Shown here in pieces: positions 57,414 through 60,145 of a DNA stretch of 60,145 bases. Location: assembly GCA_964403795.1 (NCBI GenBank), contig CAYOHP010000018.1:16861-77005 (forward strand), given 5' to 3'. Below the pieces are notes generated by a model. It saw nothing but the letters and a program-made list of their open reading frames with translations. It was not told the DNA's origin and did not search any database. How positions within the stretch are numbered: position 1 is the stretch's first letter; the number at the start of each line of letters is the position of its first letter. The position numbers and the translations under genes are program-made. The DNA is from CAYOHP01 sp964403795 [NCBI: uncultured bacterium]. GTDB taxonomy: Bacteria; Muiribacteriota; UBA6191; CAZXTJ01.

Positions 57414-60145
57414 TCCTCGTCCCTCCGGCACCACTCGAGGATCCGGTCCAGGGCCTGCTCGGCCCCTTCCCCCAGCGGCTTCGCCCCGGCAGCCACCTGG
57501 GCCGCGTAGCGGACTGCCAGCTCGCATCCTTCCCCGCGGAAGCCCTGGAGCCGGGGAGCGAGAGTGGCGATCGACAGGCTGGCCAGATCCTGTTCCAGGA
57601 TCGAATCCGCCTGCCCTCTCCTCGCCTCGGGGCAGAGGACCGACAGGCGCATCCCCACCAGCAGGCGACGCCCGAGGAACTGGCGGGAGCCCACCGCCTT
57701 GACCAGCTCGCCGAAGAGCTCCCGGGTCCGATCCTCCCTCTCCCAGAGACCGATCATGGCCGCCTCGGCGTGATGCGACGCCACCTGGACCCGGCGCCAG
57801 AACTCGCACTCCGGCTCCTCCCCGGCGGTACGGGCCCGGATCAGCGTGTCCGGACCCTCGATCACCAGGGTCCGGGCACTGGCAAAGCGGTGCCGCTCGC
57901 CCTCTTCGGCCGACTCCTGCGCCAGGGTGCCGCGGGCGGAGACCCAGGGGGTCATCTCGTGGAGTCCCAGGACCGCCAGCTCGATCACCAGTGCGAGGAC
58001 CTCGGGAGGCCCGGACGAGACCAGCGGATCCAGCCGCCAGACCAGGGCCCGGGCCATGCGCCGGACTTCGGTCACCTCCCGGTCGGGGGCCTCCTGGGTT
58101 CGCTTCCTCAGGTCCTGGAGCACGTCGCGGGCAGTGGTGAGCAGCGCCCGGTCCTTGGCCTCCAGCGGCTCGTGGGCCAGGGCGGCACGCAGCATGGATT
58201 CCCGGACCAGGGCTGCCAGCCAGCGACCGGCCTCCGCCAGCCGCGGCCCTGCGCTCCGAGGATCCGGCGGGGAGCGAAGGGCACCGAGGGAAGCCTCGAC
58301 CCGGGTGCGGAGTTCCTCCAGGGAGGGCTCGCCGGGAGGCCAGGCCAGGGCCCGCATGATCTCCGGCGGCTCGTCCCGGAGCGCCAGAGTCCGTTCCTTC
58401 ACCCAATAGGCGGCCCGCCCCGGGGAAGACGGATGGGCGGACAGTCCCTCGAGGGCGAGGTCGATCTCGTACCGGACCCGCGAGCCTTCCTCGAACAACT
58501 CCGGAGCCGTGCCGGCCAGCACCGCGGCCTCGACCAGACGCGGCTGCGAGACCAGCCCCGGATCCGGGACCGCGGTGCAGGCGTCCCGATACGCCTCGGC
58601 CACCGCGACCCAGGCGAGGGTGCGGGCCACCCACTCCAGGCGATCCCGGGCTCGCGCCGAATCCCGGACCCTCCGCTCCAGCACCTGCAGCGCCGCCTCC
58701 ACCTCGTCGCAGGCGGGAGGGTCCGTCAGCAGCTCCGACCTCCGGGCCAGATTGGCGAGGACCCGGAACCGGCCGTTGCCGGTACCCGGTTCGTCGCGTC
58801 CGGTGCGGATCCGGGCCGCCCGGAGGAGCTCCGCCAGCCGGACCTTCTCCGACTCGTGATGTGCGAACCACCCCCAGCGGGCGAACAGGCGTTCGGAACC
58901 GTGCTCGGGGACCCAGTCGAGGACCAGGAGCACCCGACGCAGGAAGACCTCCATCCGTTCCAGGGCTCGCCCGACCTGGATGAGCCGGACCGCGCCCGGG
59001 TCGTTCCCGTTGGCCCCGCGCACCAACCGGATGTCCCGCTCGCGGCGAAGGTCCTCGAGCACGTGGTCGAGCAGATCGGCAAGAGCCAGGATCGGCTCCT
59101 GGTCCCGGATCCTGCCGCGTCGTCCATCGGCCTCGAGCGCCTCCAGGAGCTCGAGAACCTCCTCCCACGGGGAATCCTCGTCCAGGAAGGGCACCGGCCG
59201 CGTCTCGAGGCTCGGCATGCGGCAGACGGCTCCGCCCTGGGGCCGACTCGAGCCCTCGGGTACCTCATGGCCGGCCGCCAGTCCGGCAAGCCGACGGGAC
59301 AGGGAGGCCAGGCGCCCGGCCACCTCCGACGGCGATTCGGCTCCCGGGTCCGCGGGGTCCTGGACCCGAGGATCGACGCTGGCCGTCGGGCCCGCGGGAA
59401 CCCGGAGCAGCAGCCCGGTCGCGAGCCCGAGGGTGCCGAGGGACAGCCAGACCGCCCCCCGACGTCCCCGGTTGCGCGGTCGAGGCGCGTTTCCCTCGGA
59501 TCGGGGTCCGGCCTCCCGCGACCGCGGCGACGCAGGAGGAGGACCGGCCAGCATCTGGGTGGCGGCCGCCCTCGGGGACACCTGCATCCCGCTGCCCTCG
59601 AGCTCCAGGGTGGCCCCCGGGTCGGGTGCCTCCTCGATCGTGGCGAGCGCCAGCTCCATGGCCTCCAGGTCGGGGAAGCGTGCCGAAGGTTCCGGATCCA
59701 GGCTCCGCAGGAGGACCTTGACCAGGCCGGAGGGGAGGAGCCCCGGGGCGGGAGGGGACGGCCTCCAGCCGGAACGCACCGCGGCCAGGACACCGGCAAG
59801 ATCCCGGCAGCCGTAGACCGGGGTCCCGGTCGCGATCTCCCAGAGGGTGGCTCCCAGGGCGAACTGGTCGGACGCGGGGGTGGCGGGATCCCCGCAGAGG
59901 ACTTCGGGGGACATGGTCGCGGGAGTGCCGAGGATCAGGTCCTGGCGGGTCACCACGGTCCCCCGACCCTCGCCGCGGGCGATCCCGAAGTCGCAGAGGA
60001 CCGCACCCTCGTCGGCGCCGGACAGGAGCACGTTCTCGGGCTTCACATCCCGATGGAGGAGACCGCGCCGGTGACAGTAGGCGAGGGCCTGGGCGAGCTC
60101 GGCCCCCCAGCGCATGACCCGCTCGGGTCCGGGGCGATCCGCCGC
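57410..60145 (-). CDS. membrane Ser/Thr protein kinase, 5' end beyond the window (kinase 6)
   Basis: The frame is open to the right edge; the visible part starts in the kinase N-lobe/hinge region, so the Gly loop and Lys lie outside the window. LHRDVKPEN, LCDFGIA and SPE are present, and the rest of the C-lobe (ending with a Pro-Ser-Ala-Arg-Phe motif) is complete. A low-complexity segment precedes a membrane span (VWLSLGTLGLATGLLLRV). The ~690-residue outside part is helical with many Leu/Arg/Glu and a few Cys and Trp. It resembles kinase 1 in layout more than the TPR kinases. Its stop overlaps that of the RND pump gene. Confidence 0.92.
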   Translation of the reverse strand, partial: AADRPGPERVMRWGAELAQALAYCHRRGLLHRDVKPENVLLSGADEGAVLCDFGIARGEGRGTVVTRQDLILGTPATMSPEVLCGDPATPASDQFALGATLWEIATGTPVYGCRDLAGVLAAVRSGWRPSPPAPGLLPSGLVKVLLRSLDPEPSARFPDLEAMELALATIEEAPDPGATLELEGSGMQVSPRAAATQMLAGPPPASPRSREAGPRSEGNAPRPRNRGRRGAVWLSLGTLGLATGLLLRVPAGPTASVDPRVQDPADPGAESPSEVAGRLASLSRRLAGLAAGHEVPEGSSRPQGGAVCRMPSLETRPVPFLDEDSPWEEVLELLEALEADGRRGRIRDQEPILALADLLDHVLEDLRRERDIRLVRGANGNDPGAVRLIQVGRALERMEVFLRRVLLVLDWVPEHGSERLFARWGWFAHHESEKVRLAELLRAARIRTGRDEPGTGNGRFRVLANLARRSELLTDPPACDEVEAALQVLERRVRDSARARDRLEWVARTLAWVAVAEAYRDACTAVPDPGLVSQPRLVEAAVLAGTAPELFEEGSRVRYEIDLALEGLSAHPSSPGRAAYWVKERTLALRDEPPEIMRALAWPPGEPSLEELRTRVEASLGALRSPPDPRSAGPRLAEAGRWLAALVRESMLRAALAHEPLEAKDRALLTTARDVLQDLRKRTQEAPDREVTEVRRMARALVWRLDPLVSSGPPEVLALVIELAVLGLHEMTPWVSARGTLAQESAEEGERHRFASARTLVIEGPDTLIRARTAGEEPECEFWRRVQVASHHAEAAMIGLWEREDRTRELFGELVKAVGSRQFLGRRLLVGMRLSVLCPEARRGQADSILEQDLASLSIATLAPRLQGFRGEGCELAVRYAAQVAAGAKPLGEGAEQALDRILEWCRRDED

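Noticed and set aside
1-60145. tRNA or rRNA genes, CRISPR arrays, insertion sequences, prophage, integrases
   Set aside because: None seen: no cloverleaf-like sequence, no regular short repeats with spacers, no transposase or integrase motifs in any frame examined.

Overview
The window is a very dense, high-GC (about 70% by eye) bacterial segment with roughly 37 protein genes, almost no intergenic space, many GTG starts and repeated 4-base stop/start overlaps (GTGA, ATGA). No rRNA, tRNA, CRISPR array, insertion sequence or phage gene was seen. A GspC/GspD pair, prepilin-like proteins, lipoproteins and an RND pump with its adaptor show a diderm. Six Hanks-type Ser/Thr kinases plus one pseudokinase in 60 kb, most with a membrane span and a large unique C-terminal domain, suggest Planctomycetota or another kinase-rich high-GC lineage such as Myxococcota or Acidobacteriota. 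The phylum is an inference, not something the sequence proves.

Layout. 1-6 kb: methionine aminopeptidase, a degenerate ERI-1-like exonuclease, a lipoprotein, and a coupled desaturase/FAD-oxidase pair. 6-13 kb: type II secretion GspC and secretin GspD, then a flavoprotein and a kinase. 13-20 kb: an RlpA-like protein, a second lipoprotein paralogous to the first, a WD40-like lipoprotein, an apparently exported HipA/PI3K-like kinase, and a very large Ala-rich prepilin-like protein. 20-24 kb: a coupled three-gene cluster (TIM-barrel protein, DUF4127 protein, FAD oxidoreductase); the last gene carries an in-frame, multi-hairpin palindromic insertion. 24-31 kb: a large unknown exported protein, a hydantoinase-like ATPase and its coupled transporter. 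31-38 kb: two kinases, an exported EndoU-like ribonuclease, a Ca/Na antiporter and an exported propeller-like protein. 38-43.5 kb: a tightly coupled operon of an exported protein, GspK-, GspJ- and GspI-like pseudopilins and a membrane pseudokinase. 43.5-46.3 kb: two exported proteins of unknown role, preceded by a G/C-homopolymer tract that looks like a sequencing or assembly artefact. 46.4-52.2 kb: two overlapping kinase genes with repeat-rich C-terminal domains. 52.2-57.4 kb: a TetR regulator with an RND adaptor and pump. 57.4 kb to the right edge: a truncated kinase.

How the parts fit. The recurring theme is cell-envelope biology: secretion and pseudopilin parts, exported proteins of unknown function, and membrane kinases that could sense envelope or periplasmic signals. 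The best candidates for something undescribed are the pseudopilin-pseudokinase operon, the exported atypical kinase beside two lipoproteins, the palindromic element inside the FAD oxidoreductase gene, and the exported EndoU protein. The best-supported regulatory circuit is the TetR-RND locus, where one near-consensus promoter overlaps an inverted repeat that recurs at the start of the adaptor gene.
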